Source: Paraburkholderia metrosideri (GTDB lineage Bacteria; Pseudomonadota; Gammaproteobacteria; Burkholderiales; Burkholderiaceae). From it: a stretch of 64,000 bases of DNA. The DNA lies in assembly GCF_904848625.1 (NCBI RefSeq), contig NZ_CAJHCP010000001.1, forward strand, positions 248,001-312,000, written 5' to 3'. A model generated the notes under the pieces. The model was not told where the DNA came from and made no database searches. It saw only the letters and a list, made by a program, of their open reading frames with translations. Every line of letters begins with the position of its first letter. The stretch's first letter is position 1. The position numbers and the translations under genes were made by a program. Shown in pieces: positions 9,290-17,125 of this stretch.

Positions 9290-11065
9290 ATGAACAGGCA
9301 GCCATCGTGCTCGACGGTTGATGCTGGCCATATGCGTCGGCCGCACCGGCCGCGCTGGCGGCGCGTCGGTGGCGCACGCCGTCAGCGGGGCGCCGTCGCG
9401 ATGCTCGCGGCGATCTTTCTGATCCTCGCGGTGGTGCTGCTCGGCGCGATCGATATCGGCAATATCTATTTCGTGCGCCGGCAGTTGCAGCGCACTGCCG
9501 ACATGGCGGCGATGGCGGCGGTGCAAATGGTCAGCATGCCCGCGGGTTGCACCGGCGCCCGTAACACCGCGACGGCGACCGCGCTGGCCAACGGCTTCGC
9601 GGTCGACTCCACGCCCGCGAAAACGACCACGCTCACGACGAACTGCGGACGCTGGACTACGGGCGCGCCGGCCTTCAACAAGGACGGTACGCCGCTCAAC
9701 GCGGTGCAGGTGCAGGCCCAGCAGTTCGTGCAGCCGTTCTTCGTGGCGCCGTCTTTCCCTAATCTGGGCCGCACGGTTTCAGCAACCGCGACCGCCTACA
9801 CGACCAACATCGACCAGTTCTCGCTCGGCACCGGTGTTGCGACCATCAACACGCAGCAGTCGGCGCTGCTGAATGCGATTCTGACCGGGCTGTTGGGCTC
9901 GAAAATCGCGCTTAGCGTCGCTGACACGCAGAGTATCGCGGCAGCGAACATCAAACTGGGCGATCTGATGACAGCGCTCAATCTAGGTTCGATGCAAGCG
10001 CTGCTGGCTACTTCGGTGACCTATCAGCAATTTGTCGTGGCAATGGCGAAGGCGTTGCAGAGCGGCGGCGACACGGTCAACGCGACGATTCTGCAGACGC
10101 TGGCCGTCAACGTGCCTGGTAGCCAGAACATCACGCTGGGCGGCAGCGGTTCGACGCCCGGGCTGCTTTCGCTCGGGCTGTCCAATCCCGATTCCGCGGC
10201 GACGGCGACGGTCAATGTGCTCAACACTGTCGTGGCAGCCGCGCAGATCTCGCAATACAACCCGAACGGCACTGCGCCCGTGATCAACCTCACGGGCGGA
10301 CTGACCGGGGTCGCGGGAATTTCGTTGCAGCTCATCAACCCGCCGGTGGTGGCGGTAGGCGAGGGTGGCCTGACGCCGCCGATCCAGGCGAGCACGGCAG
10401 CGGCGAATCTGACCGTCACTTTGCTGCCGGTGGGGTTGCAGCCACTGGACCTGTTCGTCGCAAAGGTGTCGGCGTTCAGCACGCCGCTGGTCGTGTCGCT
10501 GAAGGTTGCGGGGGGCAATGCAACGTTGACCTCGGTCGATTGCGAAAGCACCAAGGCGGCAACGACGGCCGCCATCAAGGTGACGCCTAGCATCACGTCG
10601 GTGTGCCTGGCGTCGAATGCATCCTGCAGCGGTTCCATCAATGTGGCCAGTATCTCGGTGCTCGGGGTCAATGTTGCCACCCTGGGGTTGGGCAGCACCG
10701 GCTGGCTGAGCCTGTCGCCCGCCCCGCAGACGTTGTACTTCAACGGCTCAACGGGCAGCTTCAAAACGAGCCAGACCATTAATTCCAACCAGCTTGGCAG
10801 CGACGTGGGCAATCTGACCGGCACGTTGCTCACGGCACTGCCTAACGTATTGAAGATCACGGTGCTCGGCAGCAACTTTCTGGGCGACATTCTCTCGACC
10901 ATCCTGTCCGGTCTGACCAACGCTCTGAATCCGGTGCTCACCCCCATTTTCAATCTGCTCGATTCCGTCCTTGTCCCGGTGCTCTCCCTGCTTGGCGTTC
11001 AGGTCGGCACGGCCACCGTCAATAATCAGGCGCTGACGTGCGGCGTCGCGCAACTGGTCCAATAG
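9290..11065 (+). CDS. tadG: TadG-like Flp pilus assembly protein
   Basis: The 591-residue product has the TadG N-terminal signature ([20 protein letters not shown]) with one membrane helix at about residues 36-58, followed by [19 protein letters not shown], which is typical of TadG-like proteins. The remainder is a long Ser/Thr/Asn/Leu-rich extracytoplasmic region with several cysteines and no recognisable von Willebrand A domain, unlike the classical TadG. It is probably anchored in the inner membrane and extends into the periplasm. It ends 10 bases before the regulator gene. Confidence 0.88.
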   Translation: MNRQPSCSTVDAGHMRRPHRPRWRRVGGARRQRGAVAMLAAIFLILAVVLLGAIDIGNIYFVRRQLQRTADMAAMAAVQMVSMPAGCTGARNTATATALANGFAVDSTPAKTTTLTTNCGRWTTGAPAFNKDGTPLNAVQVQAQQFVQPFFVAPSFPNLGRTVSATATAYTTNIDQFSLGTGVATINTQQSALLNAILTGLLGSKIALSVADTQSIAAANIKLGDLMTALNLGSMQALLATSVTYQQFVVAMAKALQSGGDTVNATILQTLAVNVPGSQNITLGGSGSTPGLLSLGLSNPDSAATATVNVLNTVVAAAQISQYNPNGTAPVINLTGGLTGVAGISLQLINPPVVAVGEGGLTPPIQASTAAANLTVTLLPVGLQPLDLFVAKVSAFSTPLVVSLKVAGGNATLTSVDCESTKAATTAAIKVTPSITSVCLASNASCSGSINVASISVLGVNVATLGLGSTGWLSLSPAPQTLYFNGSTGSFKTSQTINSNQLGSDVGNLTGTLLTALPNVLKITVLGSNFLGDILSTILSGLTNALNPVLTPIFNLLDSVLVPVLSLLGVQVGTATVNNQALTCGVAQLVQ

Positions 11066-11075
11066 CGTATCCAAG

Positions 11076-12467
11076 ATGAGAACGACCACCAAAATCGAGG
11101 AACTCGATATCTACGTCTGGGAGGGCAAGGCCGACATCGTCGACCGGGTCGCGCGTTGCATGGCGAGCTTCGACGTCGAAGTGATCCGTGCCGACGATAT
11201 TGCGATCTCGCCCGAACGGACCGCGTTGCGGCCGTCGCTTGCGATCATCAGTGTCTCGGTGATCGACAGCGGCGCGCTGATCTTGCGCGACTGGCAGGCC
11301 GCGCACGGTATCCCGGTGGTGTGGGTCGGCGCCGCGCCGCGCGAGCACGATCCGGCTGCGTACCCATCCGAGTATTCGCACATCCTGCCGCTCGATTTCA
11401 CCTGCGCCGAATTGCGCGGCATGGTGATGAAGCTGGTGCTGCAAATGCGCGCGCACAGCGCCAAGACGCATGAATCCGACGCGATGATCGCGAATTCGGA
11501 ATGCATGCAGGCGTTGCTGCACGAAGTCGACACCTTCGCCGACTGCGATACGAGCGTGCTGGTGCATGGCGAAACCGGTGTCGGCAAGGAGCGCATCGCG
11601 CAACTGCTGCATGAAAAACACAGCCGGTACGGGCAGGGTCCGTTCGTCGCGGTGAACTGCGGCGCGATTCCGGACGGGCTGTTCGAGTCACTGTTTTTCG
11701 GCCACTCGAAAGGCTCGTTCACGGGTGCGGTCGTCGCCCACAAAGGCTACTTCGAGCAGGCCGACGGCGGCACGCTGTTCCTCGATGAAATTGGCGATCT
11801 GCCGCTGTATCAGCAGGTCAAACTGTTGCGCGTGCTCGAAGACAGCGCGGTCACGCGGATCGGTTCGGCCGCGCCGGTGAAGCTCGACTTCCGGCTGGTG
11901 GCGGCGACCAACAAGCATCTGCCGCAACTGGTGAAGGACGGCACGTTTCGCGCCGATCTGTACTACCGGCTCGCGGTGATCGAGTTGAAGATTCCGTCAC
12001 TCGAAGAACGCGGCGCGGTCGACAAGATCGCGATCTTCAAAGCATTCATTGCGCAGGTGGTCGGCCAGGAAAAACTGTCCGCGTTGCCCGATTTGCCTTA
12101 CTGGCTCGCGGACGCTGTCGCGGACACTTATTTCCCGGGCAACGTGCGCGAGTTGCGCAACCTGGCCGAACGGATCGGCGTGACGGTGCGGCAGATCGGC
12201 GCGTGGGATGCGGCTCGGCTGCAACGCCTGCTGGCGCTCGCGCGCAGCAGTCAGCCAGTGCCCGCGGAAAGCGCCGCCGAAGTGCTGGTGGACCGCAGCA
12301 AATGGGACATGGCGGAGCGCAACCGCGTGCTTGCCGCGCTCGATGCAAACGGCTGGCGTCGCCAGGATACGGCGCTCTATCTGGGCATCAGCCGCAAGGT
12401 TTTGTGGGAGAAAATGCGCAAGTACCAAATTTTCGATGAAGAGCCCGAAACGCGCGAAAGTGAGTAA
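11076..12467 (+). CDS. Sigma-54-dependent regulator of the tad locus
   Basis: A 463-residue bacterial enhancer-binding protein. Residues 1-125 look like a receiver fold but without a clear phospho-acceptor Asp at the centre (the strand reads [13 protein letters not shown]). The AAA+ domain (about 140-370) has Walker A GETGVGKE (165-172), Walker B GGTLFLDE (231-238) and the arginine-finger region FRADLYYRL. The sigma-54 contact loop reads GSFTGA instead of GAFTGA (213-218). A Fis-type helix-turn-helix lies at the C-terminus ([19 protein letters not shown]). As the last gene of the tad block it probably controls pilus expression; this is inference. Confidence 0.9.
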   Translation: MRTTTKIEELDIYVWEGKADIVDRVARCMASFDVEVIRADDIAISPERTALRPSLAIISVSVIDSGALILRDWQAAHGIPVVWVGAAPREHDPAAYPSEYSHILPLDFTCAELRGMVMKLVLQMRAHSAKTHESDAMIANSECMQALLHEVDTFADCDTSVLVHGETGVGKERIAQLLHEKHSRYGQGPFVAVNCGAIPDGLFESLFFGHSKGSFTGAVVAHKGYFEQADGGTLFLDEIGDLPLYQQVKLLRVLEDSAVTRIGSAAPVKLDFRLVAATNKHLPQLVKDGTFRADLYYRLAVIELKIPSLEERGAVDKIAIFKAFIAQVVGQEKLSALPDLPYWLADAVADTYFPGNVRELRNLAERIGVTVRQIGAWDAARLQRLLALARSSQPVPAESAAEVLVDRSKWDMAERNRVLAALDANGWRRQDTALYLGISRKVLWEKMRKYQIFDEEPETRESE

Positions 12468-12470
12468 TAA

Positions 12471-12482
12471 TTAGCCCGTTTT
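12471..12482. repeat. left arm of 12-bp inverted repeat flanking the DUF2968 gene
   Basis: TTAGCCCGTTTT here is the exact reverse complement of AAAACGGGCTAA at 13249-13260. The two arms enclose the whole DUF2968 gene (12515-13237). No transposase is present between them. Confidence 0.55.
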
Positions 12483-12514
12483 ACTAAAACAAAAACTGTT
12501 CGAGCAGGAATTAC

Positions 12515-13237
12515 ATGGACCGAAAGTCGAGACTACGACAGATTGCGTTTGCCGCATTCGTCGCATTGGGAGCCGCTCAAGGCGTGAATGCTCAGGCTCT
12601 GCAAGCCAGCGGCGCTAACGCTGGCGTCGTTTCCCAGCCAGGCACCACCACGGCGTTGCCCTCCACCTCTATATCGCAAGCCGGGCAGACCGACACCAGT
12701 GCGTTGACACCCGACGAAAGCAAGCAGTCTGCCGCAGGCAATGTGGCCGAATTGCAGCAAATGATTCGCGGTTCGGACCTCAGTGAATTGCGCACTACCT
12801 ACAACGGCAGCTACGGTGCGAGCTTGCTGTTCTACGGTAAGGAGATGACGTTCTACGTCGCGTTGTTCCAGCAGAAAAACTTCTGGCGCGTGATCAAGAC
12901 CGACGACGCAACGCGCGCGGAACTGATCTATAAGGACTTCGTGCGCCAGACCGTGCAGCTGTCGGAAGTGGAGATTCGCCGTACGCAGCTGGAGGCGCAG
13001 AAGGTCTTCACGCAACGCATGATCGCATTGTCGCAAGATCGCGCGAACCGCCTGCAGGCCGACATCGACGTTGCGCGTCAGCAGCAGAGCATCGTGGCGA
13101 GCCAGCAGCAGCAAACCCGCGCCGAGGCTACGGCATTGGCTCAGCAGAAGACCGTCGCGCAAGACCAGTTGCGTGCCGCGCAGCGCCAGGTGCGCGAGTT
13201 GCAGCGTGAACTGGAAACCGGCCTGCCTCCGCACTGA
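12515..13237 (+). CDS. DUF2968 secreted coiled-coil protein
   Basis: A 240-residue protein with a signal peptide ending near GVNAQALQ, a Ser/Thr-rich linker, the DUF2968 core (ELQQMIRGSDLSELRTTYNGSYGASLLFYGKEMTFYVALFQ, given here in part as AELQQMIRGSDLSELRT), and a long Gln/Ala-rich coiled coil from about residue 150 to the end. AGGAA lies before the ATG. The family is found mainly in Burkholderiales and its function is unknown. It is predicted to be periplasmic. It lies 47 bases after the tad regulator and may be co-transcribed, but flanking inverted repeats set it apart. Confidence 0.8.
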   Translation: MDRKSRLRQIAFAAFVALGAAQGVNAQALQASGANAGVVSQPGTTTALPSTSISQAGQTDTSALTPDESKQSAAGNVAELQQMIRGSDLSELRTTYNGSYGASLLFYGKEMTFYVALFQQKNFWRVIKTDDATRAELIYKDFVRQTVQLSEVEIRRTQLEAQKVFTQRMIALSQDRANRLQADIDVARQQQSIVASQQQQTRAEATALAQQKTVAQDQLRAAQRQVRELQRELETGLPPH

Positions 13238-13248
13238 ATGTGTTGTTG

Positions 13249-13260
13249 AAAACGGGCTAA
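13249..13260. repeat. right arm of 12-bp inverted repeat flanking the DUF2968 gene
   Basis: AAAACGGGCTAA is the exact reverse complement of the arm at 12471-12482. It lies 11 bases after the DUF2968 stop codon. Confidence 0.55.
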
Positions 13261-13392
13261 CCAGGGCGGGCGCAGCGGTGGTAACAGCGACGTCCGCCTG
13301 ACTCTATTGCTGGGTTATCAGGTTTGTAGCGCGATGGTGGTGATGATCGCGTTGCCGTCTGTTCCTGGTAGGCATTGCGCAGCGCCTAGCCT

Positions 13393-13430
13393 GCCCCGCG
13401 AGTTTATCGACTCGAGGCGGCTATTTTTTG
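13393..13430 (+). terminator. probable rho-independent terminator
   Basis: CGAGT (13399-13403) pairs with ACTCG (13410-13414) and an imperfect outer CC/GG extension lengthens the stem; a run of six T (13424-13429) follows. It lies 155 bases after the DUF2968 stop on the same strand. The 358-base interval 13238-13595 otherwise shows no gene; a short untranslated RNA ending at this terminator cannot be excluded. Confidence 0.5.
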
Positions 13431-13595
13431 CGGAAGCGCGCTTTACTCTGGTGGCAGTCGGCTGTCCGGGTGGCGGGCTTGTCACCGGTTTCTGTAGCAC
13501 CCACATTCCTCGTTTGTTGCGCAGGTCCGCTTACCTAACGGACGCTTTCGCATGTGCGCCCCGGCGCCGCAAACCACTAGCCGCAAACCCAACCA

Positions 13596-13784
13596 CTAAC
13601 GCTTTTTCTTCCCCTCCGAAGAGGGTTCCTTTGCGGTCGTTTTACGCGGCTCAACCGGATCGATGGCAATTGGATCGCTGGCGGGAAAGCTTTCCTCCAG
13701 CGCTTCGTCAAGGCGGCTTTCGACGGAATCGACAGGCGGCGGAGTTTTAGCAGACTGAGCTTCAGGATGCTTCTTGCTGGTCAT
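13596..13784 (-). CDS. small acidic/basic protein with DEALEESFPASDP motif
   Basis: I chose the ATG at 13784 because CGGAG lies about 7 bases upstream; a longer frame to 13925 lacks such a site. The 62-residue product has a basic start, the conserved motif DEALEESFPASDPIA in the middle and a Lys-rich C-terminus. Small proteins with the EESFPASDP motif are common in Burkholderiales and other proteobacteria and have no known function. It is cytoplasmic by composition. Confidence 0.7.
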   Translation of the reverse strand: MTSKKHPEAQSAKTPPPVDSVESRLDEALEESFPASDPIAIDPVEPRKTTAKEPSSEGKKKR

Positions 13785-13901
13785 GACGTGCTCCGTTAGA
13801 AGAAGGTCGATTGGTTCAGCATAGCGCATAGTCCTTGCCGGCGAATATCGTCCGAATGACATAGGACGCTGCGTCGTAAGCATTTTCTTCACAGCGAGAC
13901 T

Positions 13902-14081
13902 ATGAGCTCGTTCGTCTGCGCGCACGCAAACCGCTTCGTTTCAGTGGATCACAAGGACCTGAAAAAGCCTTTGGACGTGCTGCGCCTGAGCGCCTCGCAC
14001 GTTGGCGACGCTGAACGGGAGAATGTGGATTGGGTAACGAAGCAGCCTGTGCTGCGCGCGCTGGATGCCATGGACGACTGA
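13902..14081 (+). CDS. short ORF of 59 codons, unrecognised
   Basis: An ATG at 13902 opens a frame encoding a soluble, charged 59-residue peptide with no signal or membrane segment (HKDLKKPLDVLRLSASHV in the middle, ending RALDAMDD). The site upstream is weak (GCGAG). I do not recognise a family. It sits between two minus-strand genes, so it would have its own promoter. It may be a remnant or not be translated. Confidence 0.25.
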   Translation: MSSFVCAHANRFVSVDHKDLKKPLDVLRLSASHVGDAERENVDWVTKQPVLRALDAMDD

Positions 14082-14257
14082 CGCCGCTCGCGAGCGCTCA
14101 CACGCGGATTTGAAGCTGAGACAGAGTAGGGGGACGAACTGGAGAGGGTTTTGCAGCGGCTCGGTCACTTAGCGGAATAACCTGCCAGGCGGGGTTGTCG
14201 TGATAGCTGATGTAATCGGCATTATCGAACGACATGACCGAGCGCTGCTGAAGCGAT

Positions 14258-14767
14258 TTATTCGTGGCTGCCGCCGTTGCCGCCGTTGCCGTGATTGCCA
14301 CCGCCGTGACTGCCGCCACCGTGGTTGCCACCATCGCCACCACCCGTGCCGAACAGACGCCGGCGACGCGTGACGACCACCGGGCCATCCGACGTGCTGT
14401 TGCCGCTGCGCTCCGACGGCGGGCGGTCTGACGACGGCGCGCCATACGACTCGCGCGGCTCGCGCGGTTCACGATGCTCGCGCGGTTCACGCGAACCGTG
14501 CGGCCCACGCGTGTTGTGCTCGCCATGCGACGGACGACCCGCGCGCGGCGCCGGACGCGTGCCGGTGTCGAGCTGAATGGTTGAGATCGCGCGCTTGTAG
14601 ATGCCTTGCAGGCCGACAGGCGTGCGCAGCATCACCAGGTACTGATCGAACGACTCGATGCACCCGGTCAGCCGAATGCCGTTGACGAGGTAGATTTCGA
14701 CGCGCTTTCGTTCTTTGCGCGCAGCGTTCATAAAGTCGTTTTGCGGGTGCGATTCTGCGGAAGCCAT
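14258..14767 (-). CDS. hfq2: Hfq2-type RNA chaperone with long C-terminal tail
   Basis: Residues 9-66 form an Sm/Hfq domain: [32 protein letters not shown], then [10 protein letters not shown]. This matches Hfq, but the usual YKHAIS motif has Arg for His, and the distal part of Sm1 has Tyr-Leu where E. coli Hfq has Phe-Val. The remaining 100 residues are a disordered tail: a Glu/Arg/Pro repeat ([14 protein letters not shown]) and then a Gly/His/Asn-rich stretch. Burkholderia species are known to carry a second, longer Hfq (Hfq2), and this gene fits it. Start ATG at 14767; a TTG two codons earlier is less likely. Confidence 0.85.
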   Translation of the reverse strand: MASAESHPQNDFMNAARKERKRVEIYLVNGIRLTGCIESFDQYLVMLRTPVGLQGIYKRAISTIQLDTGTRPAPRAGRPSHGEHNTRGPHGSREPREHREPREPRESYGAPSSDRPPSERSGNSTSDGPVVVTRRRRLFGTGGGDGGNHGGGSHGGGNHGNGGNGGSHE

Positions 14768-14773
14768 GGACAA

Positions 14774-15150
14774 TTCAGGTTAGAAAGACGGTGGTTCGCC
14801 GCAATTCTACCCTGTGTGGGGATAGAGCGCGTCGGTGGGCGAACTGCGTCCACTATACCGGCTTGGGGACACATAAGCATCTGATTACTCTTGACTGTAA
14901 CGTTGCGTTACGAATCTGCGGACGAATGGCGTGTTCTGCCTGCCTCCCCAGGCGATCCCCGCAACGCTGGCGGAAAAAAGATGGAGAAAGGTCTGACTGT
15001 CGGCGGAATAAATCAGCTCCTGCCGGCGTTAAGTCATGCATGGCGATGCTGCATTCCGCGTGTGGCCGTTCGGTGACCTGACAGGTGACTGACAGCGGAA
15101 GGTCATCCGATCGGGCAGCGTCCAGCCGAATGTTCATCAGGAGACTGATC
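14774..15150. other. intergenic region between hfq2 and the lipoprotein-ECF operon
   Basis: This 377-base interval is shared by two divergent transcription units. It holds a perfect inverted repeat GTAACG-TTG-CGTTAC (14897-14911) directly after a TTGACT hexamer (14891-14896). No convincing ORF is seen; the short frames present lack ribosome binding sites and family features. Confidence 0.5.
14891..14911 (+). promoter_or_regulatory. candidate operator overlapping a -35-like hexamer
   Basis: TTGACT is followed at once by the perfect palindrome GTAACG-TTG-CGTTAC. A repressor dimer bound here would block the promoter. The -10 element is not clear, so the promoter itself is uncertain. It faces the small lipoprotein gene at 15151. 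Confidence 0.35.
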
Positions 15151-15291
15151 ATGACGATATCGCGCATTTTTTCCGCAGTTTGCGTGTTGCTGGTGCTTGC
15201 GTTCGGCTCGCTTGCGACCAGCGCGTGCACTTCCGCGACCGACAGTACCGCGTCGGGCAGCAGCGGCAATAGCAGTGGTGGCGGTTACTAG
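15151..15291 (+). CDS. small lipoprotein upstream of ECF sigma factor
   Basis: AGGAG at 15139-15143 lies about 8 bases before the ATG at 15151. The 46-residue product has a signal sequence with a lipobox-like LATSAC, followed by a short Ser/Gly-rich tail. After processing only about 24 residues would remain attached to lipid. It lies 14 bases before the ECF sigma gene and is probably in the same operon. Function unknown; possibly a target or envelope sensor linked to the sigma/anti-sigma pair, which is inference. Confidence 0.65.
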   Translation: MTISRIFSAVCVLLVLAFGSLATSACTSATDSTASGSSGNSSGGGY

Positions 15292-15305
15292 GCATCGATA
15301 CACGG

Positions 15306-15860
15306 GTGACATTTGAAGCAGAAGTGATTGCGTGGCTCCCGCAGTTGCGCCGCTATGCGCGCGCACTGACGGGCGACCGCGCGTGGGCCGACGATCTGGT
15401 ACAGGATACGGCGGAGCGCGCGCTTGCGCGCTGGTCTGCGTTCCGGCCCAATAGCAACCTGCGGGCGTGGCTGCTGACCATCCTGCGGCATCTTTATATC
15501 GACCAGTTGCGCGGCCGCCGCGAGATTGCCGTCGACGATGAGAGCGCGCCGTGGCGCAATCTCGAAGCGCCGCATGGCGAGGTCGACGGCCTGGTGCTGC
15601 GTGATCTGCAGCGGGCGCTGTATTGCCTGCCGGTCGAACAGCGCGAAGTGCTGCTGCTGGTCGGCGTGGAGGAGCTGTCTTATCAGGAAGCGTCGAGTGC
15701 GCTGGGCGTGCCGATCGGCACGATCATGTCGCGGCTGTCGCGCGCGCGTGAGCATATGCGCGTACTGCTGACCGAAGGGCCTGCGCAGGGAGCGGCTCAG
15801 GGGAGTGCGCCTGGGACGGGGCGTAAGGCTCCGCCGTTGAAAGTAGTGAGAAATCCGTGA
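15306..15860 (+). CDS. ECF-type RNA polymerase sigma factor
   Basis: A 184-residue group 4 sigma factor. Region 2 (about residues 8-72) contains LVQDTAERALARWSAFRPN and NLRAWLLTILRHLYIDQLR; region 4 (about 105-155) contains LPVEQREVLLLVGVEELSYQEAS (shown here in part as VEQREVLLLVGVEELSY) and the helix GVPIGTIMSRLSRAREHMR. The only in-frame start that fits the family is GTG at 15306, with no strong ribosome binding site. The stop overlaps the next gene (TGATG), the classical arrangement of an ECF factor with its anti-sigma factor. Confidence 0.92.
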   Translation: MTFEAEVIAWLPQLRRYARALTGDRAWADDLVQDTAERALARWSAFRPNSNLRAWLLTILRHLYIDQLRGRREIAVDDESAPWRNLEAPHGEVDGLVLRDLQRALYCLPVEQREVLLLVGVEELSYQEASSALGVPIGTIMSRLSRAREHMRVLLTEGPAQGAAQGSAPGTGRKAPPLKVVRNP

Positions 15861-16960
15861 TGAATAACGACGACTACGATCACAGCTTGCCCGAGGGGCT
15901 CGATCTGCGAGCGCTGTCGGCGTTCGTCGACGGCGAGTTGCCGGAAACCCGGCGCATCGAAGTCGAGGCGATGCTCGCGCAGCATCCGCAGGCGGCGGCG
16001 AAGGTGGCGGCGTGGCGCGCGCAGAAGGCCGCGCTGCGGGTTTTATGCGGGTTGCCGCGACGGAGTGACAGTGCGGCGGTTGCTGGGCACGGGGAGTTGG
16101 GCGAGGCTGACGGGTACGGCGAAGGGTACGGCGAATCCGGCGCGCGGGGTGACTGGCACGAGCGTAACGCTAGCGCCGGGCACGACGATCGCGACATTCG
16201 CAGCGACGACGATAAACGCAGCGACCGCAGCGATCACCACGACCGCAGCGACCACCACGACCACCACGACCGCGATAAAGAACACCCCGCCCGTGATCAA
16301 CGTCACGCCGATTCCTCTCGTGACAACCACACCATCGGCGCCATCGATACCCCCGCCACCGAACCCGCCTTCATCGTCATTCGCCGTCCGGTGCCGTGGT
16401 GGCAACGCGTCGGTATCGCCGCCTGCTGGCTGGCGCTTGGCGCAGGGCTCGCGCTCGTCCTCGGGCCGCTCGCGCCGCGCCTGACCGGCGGCGCGTGGAG
16501 CGGCCTGGGCGGCCAGCCTGCGGGCTTCGCGCAGCGCGCGGATATTGCCTATGCGGTGTACACGCCGGAGCGGCGTCATCCGGTGGAAGTGGCGGCCAGT
16601 GACGAAGAGCATCTGATCAACTGGCTCTCCAAACGACTGAACCGGCCACTGTCGGTGCCGTCGTTGCAGGAATACGGCTACTCGCTGGTGGGAGGGCGGC
16701 TGTTGCCTGGCGAAGCGGGCCCCGCTGCGCAATTCATGTACGAGAATCAGAAGGGCGCGCGCCTCACGCTGTACGTGACCGGCATCACGCGCGACGAAAC
16801 CGCGTTCCGCCTGTTCCGCGACGGCAACCGGCGAACCTTCTACTGGATCAGCGACGGCATGGGTTATGCGTTATCCGGTGCGATCGCGGAAGACAAGCTG
16901 CGCTCGATGGCCATCGACGTGTGCAGCGCGTTGGGTGGAAAACCGGAGTCGTGGCAGTAG
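15860..16960 (+). CDS. transmembrane anti-sigma factor with His/Asp-rich linker
   Basis: The ATG at 15860 overlaps the sigma stop. The 366-residue protein begins with a helical anti-sigma domain (ALSAFVDGELPETRR, about 18-62) that lacks the HxxxCxxC zinc motif, continues with a Gly-rich and then an exceptional His/Asp-rich linker (about 108-150, with DHHDHHDRDKEH), and has a membrane helix at about 178-205 (VGIAACWLALGAGLALVLG). The C-terminal 150 residues are periplasmic. This matches proteins that hold an ECF factor at the membrane until a signal arrives. The linker suggests metal binding, which is inference. Confidence 0.85.
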   Translation: MNNDDYDHSLPEGLDLRALSAFVDGELPETRRIEVEAMLAQHPQAAAKVAAWRAQKAALRVLCGLPRRSDSAAVAGHGELGEADGYGEGYGESGARGDWHERNASAGHDDRDIRSDDDKRSDRSDHHDRSDHHDHHDRDKEHPARDQRHADSSRDNHTIGAIDTPATEPAFIVIRRPVPWWQRVGIAACWLALGAGLALVLGPLAPRLTGGAWSGLGGQPAGFAQRADIAYAVYTPERRHPVEVAASDEEHLINWLSKRLNRPLSVPSLQEYGYSLVGGRLLPGEAGPAAQFMYENQKGARLTLYVTGITRDETAFRLFRDGNRRTFYWISDGMGYALSGAIAEDKLRSMAIDVCSALGGKPESWQ

Positions 16961-16963
16961 CGT

Positions 16964-17083
16964 GCGATCGGTAAACCGATCAGCGATCTGCTCGGCAAAC
17001 CGATCGGCGACCCGATCAGCAAACCGATCAGCAAACCGATCAGCAAACCGATCAGCAAACCGATCAGCAAACCGATCAGCAAA
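16964..17083. repeat. 12-bp tandem repeat, ten units
   Basis: Six perfect copies of CCGATCAGCAAA fill 17012-17083, preceded by four degenerate copies from 16964. The array begins 3 bases after the anti-sigma stop and ends 42 bases before the flavoprotein start. The unit length is a multiple of three, so reading frames stay open across it on both strands; these frames are not considered genes. Confidence 0.9.
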
Positions 17084-17125
17084 CACCCCAGCCGCTCGCA
17101 CACCCCGACCGCAAAGGAAACCGCC

